A DNA stretch of 64,000 nt from Plasmopara viticola (taxonomy: Eukaryota > Oomycota > Peronosporomycetes > Peronosporales > Peronosporaceae), in the NCBI GenBank assembly GCA_001695595.3, contig MBPM02000006.1, positions 1,736,001 through 1,800,000 of the forward strand, read 5' to 3'. Made by a program: the position numbers and the translations under genes. Positions 30,716-43,288 of the stretch are shown piece after piece; the first letter of the stretch is position 1, and each line of letters begins with the position of its first letter. The notes beneath the pieces are model-generated. The model worked only from the letters and a program-made list of their open reading frames with translations. It did not search any database and was not told the DNA's origin.

Positions 30716-33700
30716 TGATTAAGGAATTGCAAGGCTGCAAGAAGAAAAGCACAGAGCCCTCTAATAGTGCAAATTGTGCGGAAGCTGCGTGAGACAAGTC
30801 TATAAAATTTGGCGACGTATACAGCAACCTGATTTGCGAGCTAATTGCAAGAATGAAAACTAGCTAGATTAAACGATAACTTTTTGCCTATATCAGAGCT
30901 ACGCTTTGCATTTGCCAGCTTATAGTAAACTGATATGCATTTACATAAGCCGACAAAGGATTATCTGCAAGCGGAACTGAAATATTGTGATCCAAACGGT
31001 CAGTAACGTCATATAGATATCACCGCCACACATTTTCTATTCATGTTACCTATCCGTATGCGTCTGTCGCGCTTTCTTTCCCAGTGCTACTCGGCTATTT
31101 ATTAGGCTCGAGAAGTTGAACTTGGACGTCACAGCGTCCAAAGGTACTTGCCAACGTAAGGTTTGATGAACCCTCAGAAAAGTGTATGAGCTGACTACAG
31201 AAGAGTGTTTTATCAATTTTCATTGTTTGTAAAATGTGATTCGTTAATTGGGTCGAGAAAGGAGCAAAACTAAAAGTAGACACGATTATGTCTTCAGTGA
31301 TATTCAATTATATAAACTATATCGCAATAACAGCATGTTCTAAAGGAGCGAGCTTGAAAAATTGCGTGTTATCTTATCATATAACGCACAAAATACCGCT
31401 TCAGCTGTGGTCATAGATTTTAAGTGTGCTGCTAATGTGTAGCTGAACGAATGAAGGGGTCGATAAAATCATTACAAAGCCAAATTACTCATCATTTATG
31501 AGCTTCGATGAATTTTTAAATCAGCAGACCCTGGAGAATTTGTTGCATTTTCACCATAGAGCTCATCAAGGCATGCCAAAGAAACAAGTGAAATGCATCA
31601 TCTGGTAGGTGTGGGTAAACGGCAAGACCCAGTAGGCGCGGGCCAGCCAGTTAGGAAGAGACTAACTATGTCGAGCATCATTGTAAAATGAACTTTCGAC
31701 AGAATTTAGCTTCAAAAATCTCCGTTCTCTATTTGAACGGATTGTGCTGCTTGGTGTTTGTTGATTAAGTCGTGAAGCGTTTCGTAGGCCTTAGACTCGT
31801 TTTGTCTACTCGAAAGTTTTTGGCAAATTCGTCCGATGCTTCACTGTGAAAGGAAGTCAGCTACATGTTGAGGCTCTACTAGCTCTTTAATGTGACATCA
31901 GCATTTTTTTACGTTAAAAAGGACCAAAATTTCTCAAACCTGAAATCCGGATTAATTGGGTTTCTAGATTCTTTCCAATAATACGAGGAATGACCTCATT
32001 CTTATTATGGCGTGGCTTGAGCACCACAATTCCACCCCCACCCCCTCCCCCTCTTTAGTGCAGCTTTATGAAGTTAAGAGCGTATCCATGCTGAAAAAAC
32101 GGAAGAGCTAATGGATACGGCACCGGATCGAACGATTAATGTTAAATATTGGATTTCGCAATAGATGTAGTCGAGTATAGGAGTTCGAAACGTAATGCGA
32201 TACATTAATCACTAGATGGCGCTCGTTGAAATTGTGTGTCGATGATAATTTGACTGGCATCAATTCAAGACAAAGTGAAGAAATTTTCCTTCACACATAA
32301 ATTGGCCTAGCACCTGCCGCATGCCATTAGTGCAGTAATTGGTGTCAAAGCAGTGCAGAATGGTCGAGGCTCTCGTACTGCGATTGAAGTGAAACCTTAT
32401 TGACTGAATAGTTCTCGTATTGATCGATACTCGCTATATGGCAGTTTGTTTACTGTCAAGGCTGCAAACACGAGGCCCTTTTATTGGTGCCGATTTACTG
32501 AGCAGTAATGGTAGAAGATAGCACTTGCTGTGTGCCACTAGCAGCGTGATTGGCTTTGAGCGTAACATTCAAGGCGCGATCTCGCCGATGAACATAGAGT
32601 GGCACGCAGCACTGAGCAATGCTCGTCGTAAAAAGCTTGTTGTGTACTCTTTAAGGCTTTGCTGGCCGTAGGCTAGTGAATGGTCTACAGTATCGAGGGC
32701 GCTTGCCCTGACAAGGCTCATGAGGCAGCACCTTAATCACTAGCAATGCTAGTATTTGCTAAAGGACAGGTGCGATATAGCTGGCCAGAGACTGAGCTGC
32801 CCTTATATTTGCATGCAAAAAGGCACGTATTCTACGGAGCATGGGCTCGGATGAGCAAGTTTTGTTGCTAAAACTTGATGTTGTCGTCGGTACGACAATT
32901 TACGATCGTGTCGGCAAAATACGACACAAGACGTGTTTTCGACACCGTTAAAAATATAAACATAAAGATGACAATGCATTGCACTTACTGAAAAGTGTAA
33001 GGCTGCTGTCTTGAGCAGGAAATATGTATCTATAAAAAGATAGTCCTCGGCTATATACCTTTCTTTAAGAGGGGGAACAAATACGGTCGAAGGAACGTTA
33101 CGACGGACTCGAATTATTATGCCCGAATGCATGGACACTGAGACAAGAGCAGAATTTAGAGAAACAAAGCCTTCGGGAAGGATCCGCTAAAATCACGTCC
33201 AATGATGGTTATATATATTCACTCGAATAGTATAGACGATAGCCAAGAAAGACTAAACTAAATTGAACGCTCATCGATTTATTCAAGCCGAGATATGACC
33301 TAACGCGTATGCGCTGAAACCGGCTTATACGAAGGCAGAATCATTGAACGGTGATTCATTTGCTGGGACAGAATTTGATTTTGAACATGTTGTGCCACAA
33401 TATTTGTCTTAATGGGCTCTTGAAACAATGCCGTTACGCGCTAACTCATCGGACGAGACTAAATGATTCCATAATTGCAACATTTAGAGCTGATCTTGGC
33501 GAAGACTTTTGAGGTCGTCGGGCACGACTCACCTGATCCTTGAAAAATTGCCGAATTTTAGTATAAAGCTTTTTATACGAATTTATTCTCGAGATATGTA
33601 TGCCATTCTAAATCACCAAAATACTTGTCTAACTTTAGACTACTCTGGCACTTTGAGTGAGCTCGAACCAAAGACTCGATACCACATTTTCCTGATTAAA

Positions 33701-35929
33701 AGCAGAGTACGAGCAGAGAATACACCTCATCGTATCTATCTCCTCCGCGCTTATGATCTTTCATGTACATTCGATGAGGCGTAAGCACCACCGGTAAGGA
33801 TCGCGCTGCCGGCACCGAGCCTTCGTTCTTTTGAGCTACCAAACGAACATTAAAATCCTCACGAAAAAATTGCATAATGAAAACCTCGGCAAAATTTTTG
33901 ATCCGGGCTCGATCTCAAAAATTTCAGCAGGGTGGATGTCTGGACACCCCATACTTTTTTCTTTATACATTTCAATGGCCAAGGAGTCCAAACTCTTCCA
34001 TTCCTTTCAATTCCTTGTACTGAGGTTTGCGGGTCGTAGTCGTCCACGAGGCTTAAGTCATTCGAAAAGTGCACGGAGCACATAAGCTCTACATGCGACC
34101 GAAACGTAATTCGACAGCAAAGTATTCTTCCGCGGGAACGCTGTGAATCTTGGACGCTGATAGTTTGACTTAAGATTCAAGAATACAAGGAGCGGATAAC
34201 GAGGACGTTCAAGATAAGCTGAGTGGTTGCTTCTAAGAAGCGGTACGAGTCATAACAGTAGTGTCTTATAGACTGAAACTCCTCGCTGGATGATTTGACC
34301 TGTATGGGCTTGAGAAGTCCAAAGTGGGTTTGCAATAGAGTTACGCAAACTTGATGTGTGTGGCACTAGTCAATGGTATTCCACGTTATGTTTTGATACA
34401 AACAAAGAAGACAGAACGTAGTGCTGAAAAGCTAAGAGAGAAGCAAAACATGGCTTCATAACTACTGTCTGATGTATGTCATCAGAAATCTTTATGCTAT
34501 ATTGTAAATGTTCTTACGCTGGACAGCCATCGTGAAATTGCTCTAAAGTGGGTTGGTCGTATATCTAGCATGACATTTACATTAAAGCAATTCTAAGCCA
34601 GTCAAAAACTGCATCGATCAAACCACTTATTTATGTAGCGTATTGTGGAATGCCGCATCTACATCACGACTATCCGAGCTCGTTTGATGCAAGGGCCTGC
34701 CTGTTACTCGTGATGCCAAATTACTGCATCAATAAGCATTTCAACGTGCGATTTATGATAAACTTGTAATTAGATTGCTACTTTAATGCTTCGTTTTGAA
34801 AAGCTTTGACGTGATATTTTAAATTTAGTTACAAGAGCACTCATTTGGTTCAGCGGGAGTTTCTTTTATTGTTGAGGCGGAAGCAGATTCTTTCAACACT
34901 CCTGACCGCCACAGTTGCTCTTTCTAATTACCCTTATTCTTGATTTTTTATGACACAAAGTATTTTAATCAGAAAGAAAGAGCACACGCTGGAATAATGG
35001 CCAAGAAAATTTATCACCAGCGCGCGATAAGTGGCAACCGGAGAATTTTCGCGGCAAAAGAAGCAGATGGGCATGTCATGCTTGTCTGGATGGTCGCGAG
35101 GGAGTTCCTTTTTGTCGTCGAATCTGTTGTTAAAAGTGTGAGCTTGCTGTAGCTACTGCTTAGAGGAACTGTAAGTTTAGGTCTCTGGTCTAGTCATTTG
35201 AAAAATACGTGTCGCAGATCGGTATCCTTTTACTTTTTTTTTAAAACATAATAGACCTTTCAAAGTTGAAAATGCGAGCTAATTTCTACTCTGTGATGCC
35301 CCCTACTTTTTTCGATTACTGCAAATTTTACAAAAAATAATGGTACTACACTTCTGTAAGGTTCTCATTTATAGTGAACATTGTACTATGTGGTGGTGTC
35401 ACCAACAATGTATTGCACACTAGATTATGCAATCCCATTACACTGATATCAAAGGAGAATCTGCCATAGTCGCTAAAGTCTTACTGCCTTTGAATTCTTC
35501 TTTGACAAGATTTACGCATTCAATTCGCCACGAATTTAATTTCCTCATTTGCGTGACTATCATCGTTCGAGAGAGATGAGCAAATGTCGAACTGGACGTG
35601 TTACATTGGTCGAGCTAATTCATTAAGCCGAGTAAAGGTTTTAGCATAAGCAGGAGCTTGCGTTTGAGCCGTTTTGAATTCTAGTCGAATATCTTCGTAA
35701 ACTTTACTCGTATGTTTGTCATTTCAGCCTGAGCATTTGTTTCTTTCGGCCTCTCGAAAGTGCCGGATCTGATGGAAACGTTGACAAATTAAATGAGAAA
35801 TCAAGTTCGTTGTAATTAAGTGAGCTTTACGAGCCGAGATTATCATTTTATCGAATTAAAATTTTGATTAACGTCGATACATTTTAAAACCTGATGTGGT
35901 GTTCTTCCAAAGTGTCGCTGGCGTGAAGT

Positions 35930-37255
35930 TGTACAACCATCTCTCTCACACCCTCTCTGGTTTCTTGTTTTTCGCGCATTCCAAAGAATCATCAAATTGA
36001 CTTGTTCGTGAAATTGGTTTTAGAATTGGGCCGTTTGTCATGTCCAAAACCAGTCCGTTCGTATCTTTGCAAAAGCTGATTTAGCGCTGTATTTTTAATC
36101 TTCTCTTCGCATCATTAGTCACACTTTTATGCCGCAGACGTTCCTTTTCACGCTCGTGTGCTCGTTCGCGTTCGTTTATTGCTTCGCACGTACTAGCAAT
36201 TCGCTTTAAAGACGATTAGCTATGTTTTCCCGCTCCTCCCTCTTCTCGCAAATGATATTTTAGATCAAAAAGCATTCCCCCAAGCTAATTCCGTTTTGCT
36301 ATTGCTACCTCCATGTCTGTATCATAGATATTTGCTTTAGTCTATAATGTCGCGCGAAGTTTCTCAATGAGTTTTTCTCTCGAATCAGACTGGCCTATTC
36401 ACTTTGTAGCTTTTCCTTCAGCGCAAGCACATTGAAGGTGCGGATTGTCTTGAGCTAGAAAACGTACTTTTGTGCATTAACTCTCGCGTTTATCTTTTTC
36501 GCTACAGAGAAAGTCTTCCTACGCATGTCTTTTCTGTTCAATTGCCGCTCTTGATCGCTCTCCAGCGTCTTATCGAGAAAAAAAAATCTCTCTTTACAAC
36601 GCTGCAAAGTCAGTTTCATATCTTCGGCTTAACGGTCTTCATTCTTACATTTGCTCAAAAAGAGTGTCGATTTTGTCCGATAATAATACCGCTTTGTCGT
36701 TCGCAGCTCACAATGAGCCTCCCGCTCATGTTTTTCGCTTAAAACATTGTCTTATGCAGTCCGTATCTCTTTTGATTGACAATGCAACTGTTTTTCGCAT
36801 ACCATTCTCAACCACCGCCAAACTTCATTGAAACATTCCTCCCTTTTGGTGAATAGTGATCTTTGGGGCATCCTGTTGGCAGCGTTTCCTACTTGTGCTA
36901 AATTTCCGCCAAATTTGTGTAACCTGTCAAAGAAGGAACCAGTGCCATCGCTTTTCTGCGTGTTTAAGCATCTTGCTACGTTGGACTCGCACGAGCCAGA
37001 TACCTACTTATAAGTGCTCCGTATGTAATCATCCTAGCCTTTGGCAAGTTATGCTGTGCTTACGCTCTCCACGAAGTCCGTTTAAGTCGTATAAAGTAAT
37101 GTCTGAATGTTTTTGTCGAGATTTGGGTATACTTTCGCTTGGACGTGGAAATATATTTCCAATACTTCCATATACTTCGAATTCGTCTACGATTTACGTA
37201 CCACTTAGAGACTTTTGGATGTAGCTTGTTCAAACGTAGTGAGATGCCACGCACT
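35930..37255 (-). pseudogene. Possible decayed coiled-coil protein gene
   Basis: Read on the minus strand, the region repeatedly gives Lys/Glu/Arg/Leu-rich segments typical of coiled coils (for example KREECFNEVWRWL, LTLQRCKERFF, LDKTLESDQERQL). They are split among frames and broken by many stops. The plus strand is correspondingly pyrimidine-rich. This pattern is more consistent with an ancient degraded gene than with random AT sequence, but no family can be named. Confidence 0.3.
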
Positions 37256-37754
37256 TACACATGGCTTTGATCAAGACTAGCTTTTCTTTATACACGGCAC
37301 TTTCTGCTCTTTGGCGCCATGTCACCCAAAGTTTCGATGCAACCGGGATTCATGCCTTTTGGTAATGGTTATCACCTTGCGCCGTTCTCGAAAGGGTAGG
37401 CGCGTAGATCGGTCTTGTAGTCGCGTCTTTAGTTGCTCTACTAGGTAATGTATAGGCCATGCTACCGAGTAAGGAAAGAATGTTCAGTCCTAATGCACAA
37501 GATGTGTATTATCGCACCGCGTATCCTGCCACCGCAGATACTGAACTTTATCAAACACTCGCTTGTACCTGGCTGCGCACTTCCACCTTTAAAACGAGCG
37601 CTGGAAATGAAAAGCTAAACAAAGTTGTTGCATTTCTCGGGCAACCATTTTAGGCTTTCGTTAGGGCTTAAAACTCGATCAAAAAAGCGAATCTCTCGGA
37701 TCTTCTGATCCTGCTTTGCTATCATTGTAATTCTGGTACTATTTAATGCTCAAT

Positions 37755-38094
37755 TGCAAGGAACTACACTCACATGTTCTAGAACCATTCTAGAATGTCA
37801 GTGAGTGTAGTTTACAAACATTCTATATGTTTTCGTTAAAAAACTTAACCCACATTCAAGGAGAGATGATACATATATTCATATTAGTGAATAGGAAAGG
37901 CGACGTACTAGGAGGAATGACTTGCATGAGGAAAACAGTAGGAAGAAATAAGATAGGTTACATATAAGTAGGAAATCAGTCGAAATAATCTCACTTCTTA
38001 GTTCGCCACAAATCTACGACTGAGCCTACAAGTCAAGCTACAAGTCAACCTACAACCTACAGTCCAACACCGCCTACCAACACCCAGATCCTCA
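37755..38094 (+). repeat. 5' LTR
   Basis: Begins TGCAAGGAACTACACTCACA and ends CAGATCCTCA, aligned end to end with the 3' LTR. Near its 5' end, TACACTCAC and GTGAGTGTA bracket TTCTAGAACCATTCTAGAA, forming a long imperfect palindrome. The 3' part holds repeated CCTACAAGTCAA words. Confidence 0.9.
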
Positions 38095-38098
38095 CAAG

Positions 38099-38112
38099 TG
38101 GTAGCACTTGTC
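38099..38112 (+). other. Putative tRNA primer-binding site
   Basis: TGGTAGCACTTGTC lies 4 nt after the 5' LTR. The first eight bases, TGGTAGCA, fit the complement of an initiator-Met-tRNA 3' end, as commonly used by Ty3/Gypsy elements; the rest does not. Confidence 0.5.
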
Positions 38113-38446
38113 GGTCGTGCTTCTCGTCGTCAAGTTCCTCGTTTGTGTATTACTGTCCCTTGGGTATTTGCTGTTTCTTTTCCGCCCCATTCGTTTGGAA
38201 GCGCTGTGGAAATTGGTCGAGTGTGTGGTTTTCAATATGTGCCCATTATTCTGAGAGCCTGTTTCTGCAGATAGAGTCACTCAGTTGGGCATTGGGGTTG
38301 GACCCGACTTGGCTGGTCGAAGCAATTAATCCATTTCGGAAGGTTTAATTCGTGTGCGCACAAGCCGACCCACACTTCCTCACTTATTAACTTGTGTCAG
38401 TAGCTTCGGTGAAAGGAAGTAGGCCCAAATCAGTCGTACACGTTCT

Positions 38447-38698
38447 ATGGGCAAAAAGCGCCGTGCTGGATCGGAATTTACCTTTGATTGTGAACAAGCT
38501 TTCGTCTTCAACGCTGGTGACAAAGCTTCAATAACGGCGCAAGATCTCATTTATTCTGTTAAAAAGTCTCGTCGAATCGCTCCGCTCCTCTCCAAGCGTC
38601 TCACTAAAGCAAAAGAAATTCTCTTTAATCAAGGCAAGTCTCTCTCCGTTTCTCTCCAAGAAGTCGACACTTTACTCCAAGAAGTCGAACGTATTTAG
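38447..38698 (+). CDS. Small leader ORF in the retrotransposon, 83 residues
   Basis: An ATG-initiated, uninterrupted frame between the 5' LTR and the recognisable gag. The product is Lys-rich with a heptad-like C-terminal half (LSVSLQEVDTLLQEVERI). It may be the gag N-terminus separated by mutation, or an independent small ORF. It is the only uninterrupted ATG frame upstream of protease in an otherwise broken element. Confidence 0.45.
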   Translation: MGKKRRAGSEFTFDCEQAFVFNAGDKASITAQDLIYSVKKSRRIAPLLSKRLTKAKEILFNQGKSLSVSLQEVDTLLQEVERI

Positions 38699-38779
38699 TC
38701 AAAGATTTACGCTACAGTTTAAGAAATTTGGTTTAAGCTAAAATTTAAGTTTTTGCTTTTTTTAATACTTCATTTGTCA

Positions 38780-39630
38780 TGGCCGAACCATCTAGGAACC
38801 AGATTATGCATCTTATGCAAGTTATGAATTAACAATAAGAAATTATCGAGAAATTAAGTCAGAAATAATAGCTGCCAACTTATAGTGGGAGAAGTGATGA
38901 GTCTGCTCGCATCTATTGGGCAAACTTGGAGAATTATTTTTTGGCGCAAGGAACGAAATGGGAAAAGGAGTCTTCAGCGAAACAAATTATCGCAGTACTT
39001 GGAACAACTTTGTGTGGAGATGCAGCACCACGGTTTGGGCTTCATCAGCATGGATTTAATACGGTAGATGAATTTTTTGTTGCTTTGGATAGAGCGTTTG
39101 TACCGGCGGATTTGTAATATCCTCTACGTGACGAATTGCATCGATTGAGACAAGAGGGTGTAAAGATCTACCTGATTACGTTGCGAAATTTCGACAACTT
39201 ATTTAGCAAATATCTTACATGACGGAGATTGACCAAATAATATACTTTCAAAGAGGATTACGGCAAAGAGCTAGAGAAGAAGTTCAGTATCAACGTTGCG
39301 AAACTCTATCAGCGGCGGTCACAGTCCCTCTCGATTTCGAACGCGCTCATTCAAATATTTCAAGTGGCTATGCAAGTCAAGCACCACGTATTTTGCGTCC
39401 TGGTTTACTATCAGTGACACAGCCGTCTAATGGACCTGAGCCTATGGAAATTGACCATGCTCGTCCTTTTCAAAGGTCATCCCGATATCAGATCGTTATC
39501 AAAATAATCGTTGTTCAAATAAGCCCAAGTGTTTATTTGCAAGAAACTTGGTCATACTATTCAACAATGTCATAAGCGCAAGAACAGACAACAAGGCAAA
39601 AACAATCAAGATAATCGAAATCATAATCGC
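38780..39630 (+). pseudogene. Retrotransposon gag remnant
   Basis: Coding segments in different frames (about 38885-39117 and 39219-39575) give a retrotrans_gag-type sequence: WANLENYFLAQG..., the hydrophobic capsid helices, then PEPMEIDHARPF typical of gypsy gag. In-frame stops (for example near 39117) and shifts separate them. I do not see an intact CCHC zinc knuckle. Confidence 0.75.
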
Positions 39631-39635
39631 GCGAA

Positions 39636-40166
39636 ATGAACTACTTCGAAAATAAATCTGTTCAAGAAGAAACGATTGCTACAACGTCTCATGAAGCTAT
39701 CACAACACTCAGTGAAGCTATTGCAACCTACAGTGGAAAAGATTTAATCATCAAGCAAGGAAATCTTGATGAACATGCTGTCAATAATATGCTAGATTCA
39801 GGCGCCATGTGTAATGTGGTCAAGCCAGGACTTTTACAAAATGTCCATTCCGAAGAAGTAATTCAAGTTACTCGTTTCGACGGCAGCAACACTATTACGA
39901 ACAAACTTAAACAAGGATTCGCAGATATATCTTTTGATGAAAATCATTTTTCAGACGTTCCGGTCATGGAATGGCCAATGAATAGTAGTTCTCACGATAT
40001 TATTTTGTGTAAACCGTGGATAACAGCTCATGAACCAATCATACACTGGCGAACGCACCAAGTCTCATTCAATACAAGCGATAATCAACCTGACCCTCCA
40101 ATTGAACATGAAATTATTCTCGCGTCAAAGTTTTCAAAGAAATTAAAGGAGGCAGAACATATATAA
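39636..40166 (+). pseudogene. Retrotransposon protease segment
   Basis: A 176-codon frame with ATG at 39636 contains LDSGAMCNVV near residue 54, a retropepsin active site (D-S-G). The later SSHDIILCKPW segment is the usual end of the Ty3/Gypsy protease (family order). The frame stops at 40166, before reverse transcriptase, so the polyprotein is interrupted. Confidence 0.8.
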
Positions 40167-40199
40167 GTTTATCGTATATAAATCTGTTAAGCCTCTGTG

Positions 40200-41640
40200 G
40201 ATGTAGAGCAAATTGAGCCAAAACTTCAATCTTTGCTGGATTCATTCCAAGAAATTGCCAGATGCTTTACCGCCACATCGTTCGGTAGAGTTTGAAATGA
40301 CCATGTAACCAGGAGCTCAGCCAAGTAATCGACCACCTTTTCGTCTATCACAAGTGGAACAAGATGCATTACAGAAATTTGTTGACGAAAATCTATCACG
40401 CGGTTGGATTGAATTATCTGACTCGCATTGGGTATCCAATATATTAGGTATACCAAATAAGGATCCGAAGACATGAACAAGTGTTTCACGTTTCAAATGG
40501 ATTCGATCCGGTAACGCAAACAAATTGTTGCGATAGGTTATTAATTGTTGTGTATGTCAACTCTCAAACCATTGTTCCAAAGATTCCTCTGCCACGCATT
40601 GACGAACTAATTAATAAGATGCAAGGAAACTGTTATTATACTGTGATTGATTCGGCGCAAGATTATCATCAAATGCGCATTCATCCAAACAGCAAGAAGT
40701 ATACCGCATTTCGTACAAGTAATGAAACCTATCAATGGTATGTTACACCATTGGGTCTTGCAGGAATGCCAGGAGTTTAGTCACGACTCATGCAAATTCT
40801 ATTTGGAAAATTTTCATTTGTTGTCGTATACTTGGATGATATTTGTGTGTTTTCACACACTTATATTGAACACTTAGTTCATTTAAAACTGTGTTTCAAA
40901 TTTTGCGAAAAGAAAAGCTCTATGCTCATATCGGCAAGTGTAAATTTGCGCTCGAAGATGTCAGCTTCTTGGGTCATACTGTATCACGGAAAGGATTGTC
41001 TGTTAATAATTCCAAAACAAAAGCAATTGCTAAATGGCCAGTGCCATCTTCAGTTAGGGAACTCAAAGTTTTCTCGGCTTAGCTGGTTATTATCGCCGCT
41101 TTATTCATCAATTTGCTCAAATTGTTTTGCAATTAAGCAAGCTTGTGAAGAAGGACATACAGTGGACTTGGGGGAAAGACCAAAATCGTGCTTTTGCTAG
41201 TCTAAAGTCTGCTTTGCAGTCTGCACCAGAACTCACCTTACCTAATTTCTCACGCCCTTTTGTACTCATTACAGATGCGTCAGGATTGTGCATTGGCGAT
41301 GTACTTTCGCAATTTGTAAATGGTCATGATCATCCTGTTGCTTTCTATTCTAAGAAACTTGGTGTTCATGAAGTTAGTTTGCCGGCACATTAAAAGACAT
41401 CATTATTTGCAGTAAAAGCTGGTCTCGACTAATGGCGTCATTATCTTTACGGTCATCAATTTAAAATATTCACGAAAAATAGTGCGTGCTCATGGCTGCT
41501 TCATCATCCTAAATTGTCCCCTAAATTGGCAAGATATTTAACAACGTTTTTCCAGTATACTTTTACGATCCATCACATCAATGGTGCTCTTAATATCGTC
41601 GCTGACGCTTTGTCGCGTCGACCAGACGAATGTGCTACTT
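40200..41640 (+). pseudogene. Retrotransposon reverse transcriptase and RNase H remnant
   Basis: RT motifs are spread over several frames: PPFRLSQVEQDAL near 40330, IPLPRIDELINKM near 40580, the catalytic YLDD box (VVYLDDICVFSH) near 40820, and FLGHTVSRKGL near 40975. The connection and RNase H follow with LITDASGLCIGDVLSQF near 41270 and HINGALNIVADALSRRPDE near 41580. Multiple stops and shifts (40477, 40779, 41081, 41391 and others) make it non-functional. Confidence 0.9.
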
Positions 41641-42032
41641 CAACTATCGAATTTCATGAATGTGATGCTAAATGTCAAGCTCGAGGTTCTCGTTTGCGTG
41701 TTTCACCATCTGAGCCAACTCTGCTCCGGGAGGGGCCTGAGTCACTTCAAGTTGCTGCAGTAATGATTGCATCTTATATCGAGTTGTCGCCAGATGTCTG
41801 CAAAAATTTCTATCAAGGGTATGCCAATGATCCTGAGTTTCAAGACTCATGGACAAAGTCTGATACTAACACATTGTTTATTAAACATGACGAATTATTG
41901 TTTCTACGTACTTCCAACAAAGTTGCAAGACTTTGTGTGCCGAACAACGATCGTTTGCGAACTCAAGTCATTTCGCAATCTCATGACTCTATATAGCTGC
42001 TCATCCTGGCAATCGCAGAACTTTTTTGCGAG

Positions 42033-42743
42033 TTGCACAGTGGTATTATTGGAAGACAAAAATATCAAGGATATGTAAGTGTGAATTGTACAAAACATGA
42101 CAATCAACGAAAAAATGGATTTCTTATGCCAATTCCAATACCTGAGCAATGCTGGCATATTGTGTCAATGGATTTTATAGCTGAAATACCTGTTTTAAAT
42201 GGTTTTGATGCCATTCTAACTGTTGTCGACAAATTGTCAAAACGTACCAAGTACGCTGCAGTGCATGCGAATGATGATGCATCTGCAACAGCCAAAGCAT
42301 TCTTTGAAGCTGTAGTTCGACACCATGGATTACCTGAAGTTATCATCAGTGACAGAGATAGCAAGTTCACTTCATCATTTTGGAAGTCTTTGATGACAAT
42401 CATGAGTGTTCGACTTAGCGTGACAACAGCACATCGTGCTCAAGCCGATGGACAAACGGAACGACAAAACTAAGTCGTTGAAGATGCACTTAGATGTATG
42501 GTGTCCTATCACGGAACAGATTATACAAATTACTTAGGCACCATCGAATATGCTCATTCAACACTTATCAGTGCAATTACTGGATATTCCCCATTTAATA
42601 TTGACACCGGGAGAAAAGAACGTTCTCGTTGGCAAAAAGGAATAAGTGGTAATGATTCGAAAGTGAATACTAATGTTCAAGCTAAAGAGTTCGTGGAAAA
42701 AAGACAAAAGATAATTGAACAAGCACGAAAAAAACTGCTCTAA
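42033..42743 (+). pseudogene. Retrotransposon integrase remnant
   Basis: The catalytic core is recognisable in the frame from 42033. The first Asp is in SMDFIAEIP, the second in IISDRDSKFTS, and the Glu in ADGQTERQN, the DDE triad with family spacing. A TAA follows directly at 42471-42473, and the C-terminal part resumes downstream from about 42498. The upstream zinc-binding segment is badly degraded. Confidence 0.9.
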
Positions 42744-43003
42744 GCTCAAGCCACTTAAAAGCAACAATATGATCAGAAACGTAGAGTACATCATGTTGAA
42801 TTTCAAGTTGGAGATCTAGTTATGCTAGATACTCGAAGAATCTCTCTTAGACATGCTGCCAAAGATATGGAAGATAAACGAGCGAAATTTGCAGCAAGAC
42901 AAGTTGGACCATATGATATCATCAAGATGATAAATCCTAATGTGGCAAAACTCAAGTTGCCACCAAGCATGAAGAGATAAATCGGACCTTCAATGTCGAT
43001 GTA

Positions 43004-43288
43004 TTGTCACAGTACGAGCCGACGACAGACAAGTTCCTTAGTCATCCTATCCCCAAAGCGTCGAAGTTTGTGGACAATGACTCAGCTGATCAGCTTCAAA
43101 TCATTCAAACTGTTTTGAAGAAGCGACAATTCAATCGCCAACCCGAATGGATTGTCCAGTGGCATGGTGAAACAGAAGAAGAAGCTAGCTGGGAAAAAGA
43201 AAAAGCTATACGACACGTAGCTCATCGGAATGATCTCGTTGATGACTTTAAACAGCGAAAACGAGAGATCAAATCGGGGAGGATGTAA
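43004..43288 (+). pseudogene. Retrotransposon chromodomain (integrase C-terminus)
   Basis: The frame contains QFNRQPEWIVQWHGETEEEA followed by SWEKE, the chromodomain core with its conserved W-x-V-x-W-x-G and S/TWE signature. Chromodomains in this position steer integration toward marked chromatin in chromoviruses (family knowledge). The frame ends at TAA 43286-43288, just inside the 3' LTR. A purine-rich tract (GGGGAGGA) precedes the LTR. Confidence 0.85.

Larger units (their letters stand above)
25400..37754. other. Large gene-free region
   Basis: About 12 kb of AT-rich, stop-rich DNA. The longest ATG frame is 30107-30394 (+, 95 codons); it contains an internal direct repeat (listed separately) and no domain. 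Also present are a perfect hairpin (30687-30715), a C-rich run (CCACCCCCACCCCCTCCCCC near 32033) and a minus-strand coiled-coil-like pseudogene (35930-37255). I found no intact gene, rRNA or tRNA. Confidence 0.5.
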
